Below, one piece after another: positions 39,526-47,352 of a DNA stretch of 64,000 nucleotides. The notes below the pieces were generated by a model. It was not told the DNA's origin. It did no database searches and saw only the letters and a program-made list of their open reading frames with translations. The translations under genes were made by a program, and so were the position numbers. Within the stretch, counting starts at the first letter, position 1. Each line of letters begins with the position of its first letter. This stretch comes from Streptomyces pseudovenezuelae (GTDB lineage Bacteria > Actinomycetota > Actinomycetes > Streptomycetales > Streptomycetaceae), in contig NZ_KQ948152.1 of the NCBI RefSeq assembly GCF_001513955.1, positions 62,001-126,000 on the forward strand, in the 5' to 3' direction.

Positions 39526-41217
39526 TCAGCCGAGTGCGGATGCCGCCCCCTTGAGCACCAATCCTGCCCCGAGAGCCACCACGACGAACGCCGACATCAG
39601 GGGCGCGGTCCTGCGCACCAGGGCGGTCATCGGGCTCGCGGCCAGGCGGGGGCGCCTGTCCAGCAGCCGTGTGACTCCACTGCCCAGCCTGACGACGGCG
39701 AATCCGGCCGCGGTCAGGGTCAGGGCGAGCCCGACCCCGTACGCCACGACGAGCAGCAGCCCGAACCAGGCCTGTCCCAGCGCGGCGGCCCCGACGAGCA
39801 CGACGACGGCGGAGGGGCTGGGCACGAGACCACCGGCGAAGCCGAGCAGGATCGTGCCGCGGACGGTGGGGGCGACGGCGTGGGTGTGGGTGAAGCCGCC
39901 GTGGGTGTGTTCCAGGGCGTGGGAGTGGTCGTGGGGGTGCGGGTGATCGTGGTCGTGCTCATGGTCGTGCGGGTGCCCGTGATCATGGTCCTGCGCGGGC
40001 CCGTGCCCGTGATCATGGGTGTGTCCACTCGCATGGGTGTGCGCGTGCGTCTTCGCCGTCGCCGGGGCGGTCTCCGCGTGGGCGGCGACCAGGACCAGGG
40101 CGCGTTCCTCGGACTTCTCGACGTCGGGCTCGTGGCCGTGACCGTGGTCGTGCGCGTGGTCGTGAACGTGTCCGTGCTGGTGGGCGCGGGTGCGCAGGGC
40201 CCGGCGCAGCAGGGTGACGCCCGCCGCGGTCACCATCACCCCGCTCGCGATGCCCAGCCACGCGATCACCGAGGGCGCCGCCGCCGAGCCGGCCGTGACG
40301 AGGAGACCCAGGGCGACCACGCCCAGGGTGTGGGTGACGGTCACGGAGGCGGCCAGCGGCAGGACGTCCTTCATCCGGGCCCTGCCGCCGCGCGCCGCGG
40401 CCACCGCGGCCATCAGGGTCTTGCCGTGCCCCGGGGCCAGCGCGTGCATCGCGCCGAGGAAGACCGCGATGAGCAGGGCGAGCGCCGCGAAGCCGACGGT
40501 GAGGTCGTGCCGGGCCACCAGGGAGTCCAGGGCGCGCGTCCAGCGGTCGGCGCCACGCGGGAGCACGGAGGCGGCGGGGGCGTCCGACCGCTTCTCGGAG
40601 AGGGCCGGCCCACCGGGCCGCACCCGCAGGGAGGCGGTCACGGTGTCGGCGGGGGAGGAGAGCAACTCCTTCGGGTAGGTGGTCAGTTCGTCCGAGACCG
40701 ACTTCGTGGGGACGTCCGACCCCGCGAGCGTCATCCGGTCGCCGCGCGCGGTGATCTCGCGCCAGCCGGGACCGGTGTCGGTGCCCGCGCTGTGGAAGCC
40801 GAGCCTGACGGTGGCGTCCTCGGGGAGCGGGGCGGTCAGCCGGCACTCCACGCGCAGGGTGTCGAGGCCCGCCTGACCGGGACGCACGCGCGCGTGCGCG
40901 GCCCGCACGGTCAGGGCGGCCCTGCGGCCGTCCACGGTGACCCTGCCGCCCTCCGCCGCCTTCCGGCAGCGCTGGGCGGCCCACTCGGTCATGCCGAGCC
41001 TGTCGATGTCCGGCTTGGCCTGGGTGGCCGGGATCTCGGCGAGGTCCTCGACGTGGTCGACGCGGAGCCGGCCGGGTGCGGCGACGAGACCGTCGTAGCG
41101 ATTGACGGTGAAGTTGCCGAGGGGGTGCGCGCTCGCGCTGCCGGAAGGGAGCAGCGCGAGCGCACAGGCCGCCGTCAGGACGGCCGTGAGGGACGCGAAC
41201 AGACGGCGGGGCTTCAC
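39526..41217 (-). CDS. NicO/RcnA-type nickel/cobalt transporter with His-rich loop and exported N-domain
   Basis: A 563-residue protein. A signal peptide (residues 1-30) ends at SASA before HPLGNFTVNRYDG. Residues 31-235 form an extracellular domain found in actinobacterial homologues. Then comes a NicO membrane domain with the metal motif GAMHALAPGHGKT, a very long His-rich cytoplasmic loop (about 345-445, with units such as HDHAHDHGHGHE), and a second half (LLGFAGGLVPSPSAVVVLVGAAALG). RcnA-like proteins export Ni2+ or Co2+; the loop would bind metal. Its start overlaps the TPR gene stop by 4 bases. With DUF4331 upstream it forms the leftward arm of a SigK-type regulon. Confidence 0.85.
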   Translation of the reverse strand: MKPRRLFASLTAVLTAACALALLPSGSASAHPLGNFTVNRYDGLVAAPGRLRVDHVEDLAEIPATQAKPDIDRLGMTEWAAQRCRKAAEGGRVTVDGRRAALTVRAAHARVRPGQAGLDTLRVECRLTAPLPEDATVRLGFHSAGTDTGPGWREITARGDRMTLAGSDVPTKSVSDELTTYPKELLSSPADTVTASLRVRPGGPALSEKRSDAPAASVLPRGADRWTRALDSLVARHDLTVGFAALALLIAVFLGAMHALAPGHGKTLMAAVAAARGGRARMKDVLPLAASVTVTHTLGVVALGLLVTAGSAAAPSVIAWLGIASGVMVTAAGVTLLRRALRTRAHQHGHVHDHAHDHGHGHEPDVEKSEERALVLVAAHAETAPATAKTHAHTHASGHTHDHGHGPAQDHDHGHPHDHEHDHDHPHPHDHSHALEHTHGGFTHTHAVAPTVRGTILLGFAGGLVPSPSAVVVLVGAAALGQAWFGLLLVVAYGVGLALTLTAAGFAVVRLGSGVTRLLDRRPRLAASPMTALVRRTAPLMSAFVVVALGAGLVLKGAASALG

Positions 41218-42671
41218 TCGGACGCCTCCTTGAGAGCCTTGCGGGCCTCGCGGGCACCGAGGGGGGAGAAACCGGGGTTCAGCTTCAGCGCGGAGCCGAG
41301 GTGGTTCCGGGCTTCCTTGCGGTCACCGGTGGCGAGTTCGATGATCCCGCGGTGGTAGCGGAAGGACGCGTTGCGGTAGCCGGTGGCGGTGGCCTGCCGG
41401 GCGTACGGCAGGGCCTCCTTGTCCCGGCCGTTCACGTGCAGGGCCCAGGCGAGCGCGTCCGCGGTGTGCACGGTGTGCCGCCGGGCCCACTCGGCGCGGG
41501 CGGCGCGCAGGGCGGCGGCCTTGTCGCCGTGGTCGGCGGCGGCCATCGCGGTGTCGAGGTCGGCGTTGACGCCGTTGGCCCGGGCGAGGGCCGTCCAGGC
41601 GTCCACGAGCGCGTACTGGTCGTCGGCCCTGGCCTTGTCGCCGTCGGCGCCCCGGTCCTCGTACAGCTCACCGAGAGCGACGAGCGGCCCGGGCAGCGGA
41701 TAGCGGGCCACGACGGCCTCCATGCCCTTGATCGCGGCGGCCCGGTCCCCGCTCGCGGCCTGGGCGCGGGCCCTGCCCTCCAGGGCGGGCAGGTAGGAGT
41801 CGTCGGCGGCGAGCGCGCGGGCGTAGTCGGTCAGGGCCGTGTCGTAGTCGCCCTGGTTCCAGGCGAGTTGGCCCAGCGCGGAGGCCACGTAGGCGATGTC
41901 GCCCGGAGTGGTCGCGGTGGACAGCGCCTGCTCCAGGACGACGCGGGCGGTGCGGACGTCGCCGCCGACCTCGTGGACGTAGGCGTAGCGGGTGAACACC
42001 GGGATGCCGGGCCGCCGTTCGTCCGCGAGGTCGGCGGCCTTGGACGCCTCGGCGTAGCGGCCGAGTTCGACGAGGGCGTCGATCCGGGAGGAGAGGGCGC
42101 GCTCGCTGTAGGGGTTCTGCTTCAGCACCCGGTCGGCGTAGGTCAGGGCGTCCTTGAACTCGTGCCGTGCCGCCGCGAGCGCGGCCCGTCCCGAGAGCGC
42201 CTGCTCGTTGTCCGGCTCCAGCTCCAGGGACCGCTTCAACGCCTGCTCGGCCTGCGGGTACCGCGAGGGGTCGCCCTTCGTCCGGGCCTGCTCCACGTAG
42301 GCGAGCCCGAGAGTCGCCCAGCTGCCGTAGTCCTTGGGCTGGCTGCGCAGATGGGCCTGGATCGCCTTGATGCCCGCGTCCAGGTCACCGCTCGCCATGA
42401 GCCCGGGCGAGACGGCCGACGAGGAACTGGCGACGGTGGCCGTACCGCTGCTGTCCCGCAGTGCTCCGAAGGCGATCGAACCGCCCGTCAGCGCGACGGC
42501 CAACAGGGCCGCGCAACCGGCCAGTTGAGCGGCCCGCCAGCGCCTGCCGGCCTCGGAGACCCGCCGTACGGCGGCGACCTTCTCGTCACCGGCCTGAGCA
42601 GAGGGCTCCACGGTCTCCGACGATCCGTCGTGCTCGCTCTCGGGTGCGCTGTCGGTCGTAGACCCGGACAT
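41214..42671 (-). CDS. Membrane-anchored tetratricopeptide repeat protein
   Basis: A 485-residue protein. One membrane segment near residue 55 (LAGCAALLAVALTGGSIAF) follows a basic cytoplasmic stretch. The rest is extracytoplasmic TPR helices, for example YGSWATLGLAYVEQARTKGDPSRYPQAEQALKRSLELEP, EQALSGRAALAAARHEFKDALTYADRVLKQNP and GDYDTALTDYARALAADDSYLPAL. It probably acts as a scaffold. It is coupled to the NicO transporter by a 4-base overlap and is preceded by a strong hairpin after DUF4331. Confidence 0.85.
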   Translation of the reverse strand: MSGSTTDSAPESEHDGSSETVEPSAQAGDEKVAAVRRVSEAGRRWRAAQLAGCAALLAVALTGGSIAFGALRDSSGTATVASSSSAVSPGLMASGDLDAGIKAIQAHLRSQPKDYGSWATLGLAYVEQARTKGDPSRYPQAEQALKRSLELEPDNEQALSGRAALAAARHEFKDALTYADRVLKQNPYSERALSSRIDALVELGRYAEASKAADLADERRPGIPVFTRYAYVHEVGGDVRTARVVLEQALSTATTPGDIAYVASALGQLAWNQGDYDTALTDYARALAADDSYLPALEGRARAQAASGDRAAAIKGMEAVVARYPLPGPLVALGELYEDRGADGDKARADDQYALVDAWTALARANGVNADLDTAMAAADHGDKAAALRAARAEWARRHTVHTADALAWALHVNGRDKEALPYARQATATGYRNASFRYHRGIIELATGDRKEARNHLGSALKLNPGFSPLGAREARKALKEASE

Positions 42672-42710
42672 GCCCTCTCCTGATTCGTTCGTGATGGATC
42701 GTGTACCGCG

Positions 42711-42752
42711 GCGCGGCCTGCACCGTGGGGGATGAGTTCGTGCAGGCCGCGC
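42711..42752 (-). terminator. Intercistronic hairpin between DUF4331 and TPR genes
   Basis: GCGCGGCCTGCAC (42711-42723) and GTGCAGGCCGCGC (42740-42752) form a perfect 13-bp stem with a 16-base loop. It lies between two genes of the same leftward unit. It may terminate part of the transcripts or protect the DUF4331 message, which would lower TPR/NicO expression relative to DUF4331. Confidence 0.7.
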
Positions 42753-42782
42753 CAGTAGGAAGGGGGTGCCCGGAGTCCCTTT

Positions 42783-42845
42783 GGCTTTCAGGGGCGCGGG
42801 GAACTGAGCGATCAGCCCCCACGCACCCGCAGCCGCCGGACGACG
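42783..42845 (+). repeat. Dispersed Streptomyces intergenic repeat (GGGGCGCGGGGAACTG family), copy 1
   Basis: GGCTTTCAGGGGCGCGGGG, followed by AACTGAGCGATCAGCCCCC and ACGCACCCGCAGCCGC, corresponds from memory to a repeat found at very many intergenic sites in Streptomyces chromosomes. It lies between the hairpin and the DUF4331 stop codon. The function is unknown. Confidence 0.6.
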
Positions 42846-42875
42846 GACGAGGCACCCCAGTAGGAACCGTCGGCC

Positions 42876-44408
42876 TCAGTAGGCGCGTCCCCGCATCCGG
42901 CGCCACCACATGAGCGCGGCACCGATGAGCGCGATACCCGCGGCCCCCGCACCTGCCGACCCGGCGATCAGCGTCATGTTGTCCGACCCGGAGGACCCGG
43001 CCGGCGACAGCGCGTCCCCGAGCTGGTTGCGGACGTCGTTCCCACCGGACGTGCCCTTGGCCAGCGGACCGCGCGAGCCCTCCGTCGGCAGCGCCACGTA
43101 CGGGAAGGACTTCTCGAAGTCCTTGTCGTTCTTGTCGACCGCGTCACCGAGGTCGTTCTTGGACCCGACCAGCTCACCCTCGACGACCTGGAGCGAGGCG
43201 TCGATCACGTCGTCGGTGAGCCGACGGCCGTTCGGGAATCCGGCGTTGTCGCCATCAAGCACACCGAGCCGCTTCGGAGAATCGGTGGGCTTGATGGACG
43301 TGTTGAGGCGCAGCTCCTCCGCGGGGCGGACGTGGGGCGGCTGGTTCAGCCCCTTCACACCCTTGAGGAAGACGTCCACGAGGTCGTTGCGCGGCTCCTT
43401 CGGGGCGGGGATCTTGTAGATCGCCTCGATGAGCTTCGGCAGTTCGGGGTTGGTCACGTTCTTCAGGAACTGCCCGTCGTACTCCGGCGAGGACGCGTTG
43501 AACTTGTCCTTGTCCTTCAGCGGGTTGACGACCTCGTTGACGAGCGGGTTGCCGAGGCGCGAGACCTGGGAGTAGTACCCCTGCGCATTCCTGCGCTGGG
43601 TCGTCGACCAGATGCCCACGACCGGCTGGTGCGAGGACTCGGCGATCATCTCCGTCGGGACCTGCAGGGCGATCGAGTTGACGTTGTAGCCCTTGAGCGT
43701 GTCGTTGCCGACCTCGCTGAGGTTCCCGCCGTACAGCAGGTCGAAGACGCGCAGGTCGGCGAAGAACGGGTCGTCGGCCTGGCCGGCGAAGGCCGTCGCG
43801 TCGCCGGGAAGCTTGTAGACCGCCTGGTCGCGCAGCTTCTCGTAGTTCGGCATGGACGCCTTGCCGACGTTCGACGGCGCCACCGGTATGTCGTCGGCGA
43901 CCTTCGTCTTGTACTGGACCTTCCCGTACTTCAGTCGGAAGAGCTCGATGTCGTACGTCTGTGTGACGTTGAGGTCGGGGTCGTCGAGGCTCTCGACCAC
44001 GCCCGTGTTGTACAGGAACGACTTCTTGTTCTTGACGTGCGTCTTGAACGTGAAGCGGTAGAGCAGGTCGCCCTGCCCGTCCCCGTTGTTGTCGATGTGG
44101 AGGTCGTACTGCGCGTCCTCGGCGAACTGGTAGAAGTTCGGGCCGCCGCCGGGCTCCTCGAACGGGATCCAGTTGGCCACGATCGTCGTCGAGTCGGGCT
44201 TGTCGGGGCTGACGAACGCGTAGAGGTCCGTGTTGTCGTGCTGGGGGTCGCCCGAGATCAGCGGGGCCTCCCGGTGACTGGAGGCGGAGGCCGCCCCCGG
44301 TTCCAGCGTGGCCACACCGGCGGCTGCGAGCCCTCCGGCGGCCAGCGCACCACATACGAGGGTCGCGAGACTCCTGCGTCCCGAGCCGCTCATGGAGATA
44401 GGTGTCAT
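42876..44408 (-). CDS. Secreted, membrane-tethered DUF4331 protein
   Basis: A 510-residue protein with a signal peptide ending near ASASSHREAPLIS. The family signature is visible: SSHREAPLISGDPQHDNTDLYAFVSPDKPD, FEEPGGGPNFYQFAEDAQYDLHIDNNGDG, VGIWSTTQRRNAQGY, and FPNGRRLTDDVIDASLQ. A C-terminal helix (AGSAGAGAAGIALIGAALMWW) with an Arg tail tethers it to the membrane. The biochemical function of DUF4331 is not established. The conserved His/Asp-rich N-terminus suggests metal binding, which would fit the NicO transporter in the same unit. A SigK-type promoter motif lies 38-66 bases upstream. Confidence 0.88.
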   Translation of the reverse strand: MTPISMSGSGRRSLATLVCGALAAGGLAAAGVATLEPGAASASSHREAPLISGDPQHDNTDLYAFVSPDKPDSTTIVANWIPFEEPGGGPNFYQFAEDAQYDLHIDNNGDGQGDLLYRFTFKTHVKNKKSFLYNTGVVESLDDPDLNVTQTYDIELFRLKYGKVQYKTKVADDIPVAPSNVGKASMPNYEKLRDQAVYKLPGDATAFAGQADDPFFADLRVFDLLYGGNLSEVGNDTLKGYNVNSIALQVPTEMIAESSHQPVVGIWSTTQRRNAQGYYSQVSRLGNPLVNEVVNPLKDKDKFNASSPEYDGQFLKNVTNPELPKLIEAIYKIPAPKEPRNDLVDVFLKGVKGLNQPPHVRPAEELRLNTSIKPTDSPKRLGVLDGDNAGFPNGRRLTDDVIDASLQVVEGELVGSKNDLGDAVDKNDKDFEKSFPYVALPTEGSRGPLAKGTSGGNDVRNQLGDALSPAGSSGSDNMTLIAGSAGAGAAGIALIGAALMWWRRMRGRAY

Positions 44409-44445
44409 GCCGTCCGTCCTCAGTCCAACTTGCCTGACGCTCGGG

Positions 44446-44474
44446 GATTCGGAGTGGTGGGCGGGGCGGATTGG
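44446..44474 (-). promoter_or_regulatory. SigK-type promoter for the DUF4331 operon
   Basis: Read leftward: CCAATCC (44474-44468), 15 bases, then CCGAAT (44452-44447). This resembles the -35 CCATCC and -10 CGAAT described for mycobacterial SigK. It predicts a transcript start near 44440, about 30 bases before the DUF4331 ATG. The same two boxes with the same 15-base spacer occur on the other strand before the sigma gene. Confidence 0.55.
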
Positions 44475-44536
44475 TCGAATCTCAAAACTTCTTTTCTGCT
44501 GCTCGACCCGCGTTTTCGAGCTTCTGATCCGTAACC

Positions 44537-44564
44537 CCATCCGGAGGTGTGTTCGTTGCGAATA
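44537..44564 (+). promoter_or_regulatory. SigK-type promoter for the sigma/anti-sigma operon
   Basis: CCATCC (44537-44542), 15 bases, then GCGAATA (44558-44564). It matches the leftward motif in both boxes and spacing, so the sigma factor probably drives its own gene and the DUF4331 operon. If it is used, the start codon of the sigma gene must lie downstream of about 44570. Confidence 0.5.
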
Positions 44565-44615
44565 CCTCGTGGGACGGGACGGCCCAGGTGCGGCTTTGCG
44601 GGAGGGGGCGGCGAG

Positions 44616-45158
44616 TTGGAAGCGGACGAGCTTCTGTTGCTCGTGGCGGGCGGGGACCAGATGGCATTCGAGGAGCTCTACGGGCTCGTGGCCGGGCCGG
44701 TGTTCGGGCTCGTACGGCGTGTGGTGCGTGATCCGGCGCAGTCGGAGGAGGTGTCGCAGGAGGTGCTGCTGGAGACCTGGCGGTCCGCCGCGCGGTTCGA
44801 CCCCCGCCGGGGCAGCGCGCTGTCGTGGATCCTCACCCTCGCGCACCGCCGTGCCGTCGACCGGGTGCGCAGCGCCCGCGCCGCCGGTGAACGCGAGCAG
44901 CGTGAGGCACGCCGGGCCCACCACCCCGCCTTCGACCAGGTGACCGAGGAGGTCGAGGCGGGCCTTGAGCGCGAGTGGGTGCGCCGGTGCCTGGAGCGCC
45001 TGACCGAGCTCCAGCGGCAGTCCGTCACCCTCGCCTACTACGACGGCTACACGTACCGTGAAGTGGCCGAGCGGCTCTCGCTGCCGCTGGGCACGGTGAA
45101 GACGCGGATGCGTGACGGACTGACCCGCTTGCGGGAGTGCCTGGGAGGTGCGGCATGA
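44616..45158 (+). CDS. sigK: ECF RNA polymerase sigma factor, SigK type
   Basis: A 180-residue ECF sigma factor. Region 2 is DELLLLVAGGDQMAFEELYGLVAGPVFGLVRRVVRDPAQSEEVSQEVLLETWRSAARFDPRRGSALSWILTLAHRRAVDRVR in outline. Region 4 is RLTELQRQSVTLAYYDGYTYREVAERLSLPLGTVKTRMRDGLTRLRE. The TTG at 44616 is preferred because GGAGGG is 10-15 bases upstream and it gives the normal family N-terminus. Earlier in-frame GTG (44547) or TTG (44556) starts would overlap the predicted promoter. It is coupled to the anti-sigma gene by ATGA and is held inactive by it at the membrane. Confidence 0.88.
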   Translation: MEADELLLLVAGGDQMAFEELYGLVAGPVFGLVRRVVRDPAQSEEVSQEVLLETWRSAARFDPRRGSALSWILTLAHRRAVDRVRSARAAGEREQREARRAHHPAFDQVTEEVEAGLEREWVRRCLERLTELQRQSVTLAYYDGYTYREVAERLSLPLGTVKTRMRDGLTRLRECLGGAA

Positions 45159-45979
45159 GCCTCTTCCGCCGGGAAGATCTGCACTCCCTCGCGGCCCCGT
45201 ACGCCCTCGACGCGCTGGAGCCCGCCGAACGGGCCCGCTTCGAGAGGCACCTGAAGGACTGCGCCAGTTGTGCGGCGGACGTGCGTGCGCTGTCCGAGGA
45301 CGCGGTACGGCTCGCGTGGTCGGCCGCCGCTCCGCCGCCGTCGGCGATGCGCGACCGGGTGCTGGCCGCCGTACGCACCATCCCGCAGGAGTCCGCCGCA
45401 CGGCCCGAGCCGGCCCGTGCGCGGCCGGAGCCGGTACGGGCGCGCAAGTCGCAGCTGCCGCCGCATGTCTGGGGCGCGCAGCCGCCGCCCAGGCAGCGTC
45501 AGCGGCGCCCGTTGTTCGTGCCGTTCGCGACGGCCACCGCGGCCGCGGCTCTCGTGGTGGCCTCGTTGTTCGCCGTCCAGGCCAACCGGACCCAGGACGA
45601 ACTGGACGCGCAGAAGGCCCAGGCCAGTGAGATCGCCCACGTTCTCCAGGCCGTCGACGCGCGGGCGACCCGGGGACAGGACGCCCAGGGCCGAACGATC
45701 GGAGTGATCGCTTCCGCATCCGAGGGGCGCGCGGTCGTCACCCTGAGCGGGTACAGCGCGCCCCCGAGCGGCCGGGTGCGCCAACTGTGGCTCATGCGCC
45801 CGGGCGAGCAACCGCGCTCCCTCGGGCTCTTCGCCGCCGACACGCCCTTGGTCGCGAGCGGACTCGACAAGTCCGCTACATCACTGGCTGTGACGGTCGA
45901 GCCCGACGGGGGGTCACCACAGCCCACTACCCAGCCGGTTGTCCAACTCGCCCTGAAATCGGTTGGATTCGGAGAGTAA
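45155..45979 (+). CDS. rskA: RskA-type zinc-binding anti-sigma factor
   Basis: A 274-residue membrane protein. The cytoplasmic anti-sigma domain carries the zinc motif HLKDCASC (His32, Cys36, Cys39) after the helix ALDALEPAERARFER. One membrane helix lies at about 120-141 (FVPFATATAAAALVVASLF). The extracytoplasmic RskA domain contains GRAVVTLSGYSAPPSGRVRQLWLMRPGEQPRSLGLF. Regulated proteolysis of such proteins releases the sigma factor. Its ATG overlaps the sigma stop codon. Confidence 0.92.
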   Translation: MSLFRREDLHSLAAPYALDALEPAERARFERHLKDCASCAADVRALSEDAVRLAWSAAAPPPSAMRDRVLAAVRTIPQESAARPEPARARPEPVRARKSQLPPHVWGAQPPPRQRQRRPLFVPFATATAAAALVVASLFAVQANRTQDELDAQKAQASEIAHVLQAVDARATRGQDAQGRTIGVIASASEGRAVVTLSGYSAPPSGRVRQLWLMRPGEQPRSLGLFAADTPLVASGLDKSATSLAVTVEPDGGSPQPTTQPVVQLALKSVGFGE

Positions 45980-46105
45980 TCACGGAGGGGTGGTCAACAC
46001 CCTTGCGGGGAAGGTGAATCCTGTGACGCCGATACACGAGTGCCCCGACGGGGCGATAGGGTTACCCTGCCCGGGCCGGGTGGACTCGTACGGGTGGGGA
46101 GTGAC

Positions 46106-46375
46106 ATGGAACAGATAGCAGTACGCAGGGCGAGGGTCCCTGCGATCACCTGCGGGAGCAGCGCGACCAGTTCGCGCCTCGACCGCCATCTCTCGGTGCT
46201 GTCGGGACCTGCCGTCCCCCAGCGCGAGGCGGCTGAGGCGACGTCACTGATGCGCGAGCTGACCGCGCGTGACACCAGCAAGCAGGAGCGCAGTGACAGG
46301 GGTGCGCGGGTACGCCGCGTCTCGCTGTTCGCGCCGCTGCGCCGACTGCGCCGTTCGCTGTTCGGCGGGCACTGA
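46106..46375 (+). CDS. Small basic protein of unknown function
   Basis: An 89-residue protein. The ATG at 46106 is preceded by GGGGAG. No known domain is visible. It has a central EAAEATSLMRELTARDTSKQER helix and an Arg/Leu-rich end (RVSLFAPLRRLRRSLFGGH) that could contact membrane or RNA. It stands alone between the anti-sigma gene and the ABC exporter. Its reality rests on the ribosome site and codon pattern. Confidence 0.55.
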   Translation: MEQIAVRRARVPAITCGSSATSSRLDRHLSVLSGPAVPQREAAEATSLMRELTARDTSKQERSDRGARVRRVSLFAPLRRLRRSLFGGH

Positions 46376-46391
46376 GCCCTGGCCGCCCGGA

Positions 46392-46437
46392 ATCGTGCTG
46401 CGATCCTGCCCGTCATCCCCACGGCATGCAGCACGAT
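46392..46437. terminator. Long-loop hairpin between convergent genes
   Basis: ATCGTGCTGC (46392-46401) and GCAGCACGAT (46428-46437) are perfect 10-base arms around 26 bases. It lies after the small basic protein gene and before the end of the leftward permease gene. It is probably a terminator for one or both. The remaining 130 bases of the gap show nothing else. Confidence 0.5.
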
Positions 46438-46569
46438 CCAGGTGAGTCGGCCGAGCGCGGGACACGTCCCCCGGCTCGGCCTCCCCGTACGCACCATCTT
46501 CGGCATGCACGCCTGCGAGGTCGGCCCGGGCCCCGACAGGGCCCGAACTCCCCTCCCGGCAAGCGGTGT

Positions 46570-47352
46570 TCAGCCCTCCCCGCGTGCATACCGCCGCACG
46601 GCAAGCGGTGCGAAGACCGCGATCAGCAGCGCACACCACAGCAGTGACCCGGCGATCGGATGTGCCACCGGCCAGGCGGCTCCCTCCGGCACCGGGGCGT
46701 TGCCGAACAGGTCCCGCAGGGCCGTGGTCACCGCGCTGATCGGGTTCCACTCGGCGAGGGTGCGCAGCCACCCGGGCAGTCCCTCGGCCGGGATGTACGC
46801 GTTGGACAGCAGCGGCAGGACGAACGTCGCGCCGCCCAGCTGACCGGCCGCCTCCTCGTTGCGGGTGAGCAGGCCGAGGAAGATACCGATCCAGGTGGTC
46901 GCGAACCGGAACAGCAGCAACAGCGCGAGCGCGCCCGCCGCCCGGAGCGCGGACCCCTCGACGCGCCAGCCCACCGCGAGTCCCACCAGCAGGAACGGCA
47001 CCAGACCGGCCGCGGTGACCACCACGTCCGCGATCGACTGGCCCAGCGGTACGGCCGCCCGGCTGATCGGCAGGGTGCGCAGCCGGTCGGTGACGCCCCG
47101 ATGCACGTCCTGGGCCGCCTGGAACATCCCGGTCATGATCCCGTTCGCCGCCGTGGCCACCAGCAGGCCCGGCACCAGGAAGGACCGGTACTCCTCGCCC
47201 GGCATCGCCAGCGCGCTGCCGAAGACATAGCCGAAGAACAGCAGCATGGTGATCGGCATGGTCTGGGTCAGGACCAGCAGCCCCGGGTTGTTCCGGATCC
47301 GCCGCAGCTGACGGCCCAGCATCGCGGTGCCGTCGTAGGCCAGCATGCTCAT
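46570..47352 (-). CDS. ABC-2 type exporter permease (DrrB-like)
   Basis: A 260-residue permease with six membrane segments, starting MLGRQLRRIRNNPGLLVLTQTMPITMLLFFGYVFGSAL. It has the ABC-2 signatures YRSFLVPGLLVATAANGIM and DRLRTLPISRAAVPLGQSIAD, and the late motif EWNPISAVTTALRDLFGN. It forms an exporter with the ATPase encoded just upstream (4-base overlap). Drug or antibiotic export is the usual role of DrrAB pairs. Confidence 0.92.
   Translation of the reverse strand: MSMLAYDGTAMLGRQLRRIRNNPGLLVLTQTMPITMLLFFGYVFGSALAMPGEEYRSFLVPGLLVATAANGIMTGMFQAAQDVHRGVTDRLRTLPISRAAVPLGQSIADVVVTAAGLVPFLLVGLAVGWRVEGSALRAAGALALLLLFRFATTWIGIFLGLLTRNEEAAGQLGGATFVLPLLSNAYIPAEGLPGWLRTLAEWNPISAVTTALRDLFGNAPVPEGAAWPVAHPIAGSLLWCALLIAVFAPLAVRRYARGEG

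Noticed and set aside
42876..45719. DUF4331 frame extended to 947 codons through the sigma and anti-sigma genes
   Set aside because: The upstream part is antisense to sigK/rskA. The signal peptide, ribosome site and promoter motif put the start at 44408.
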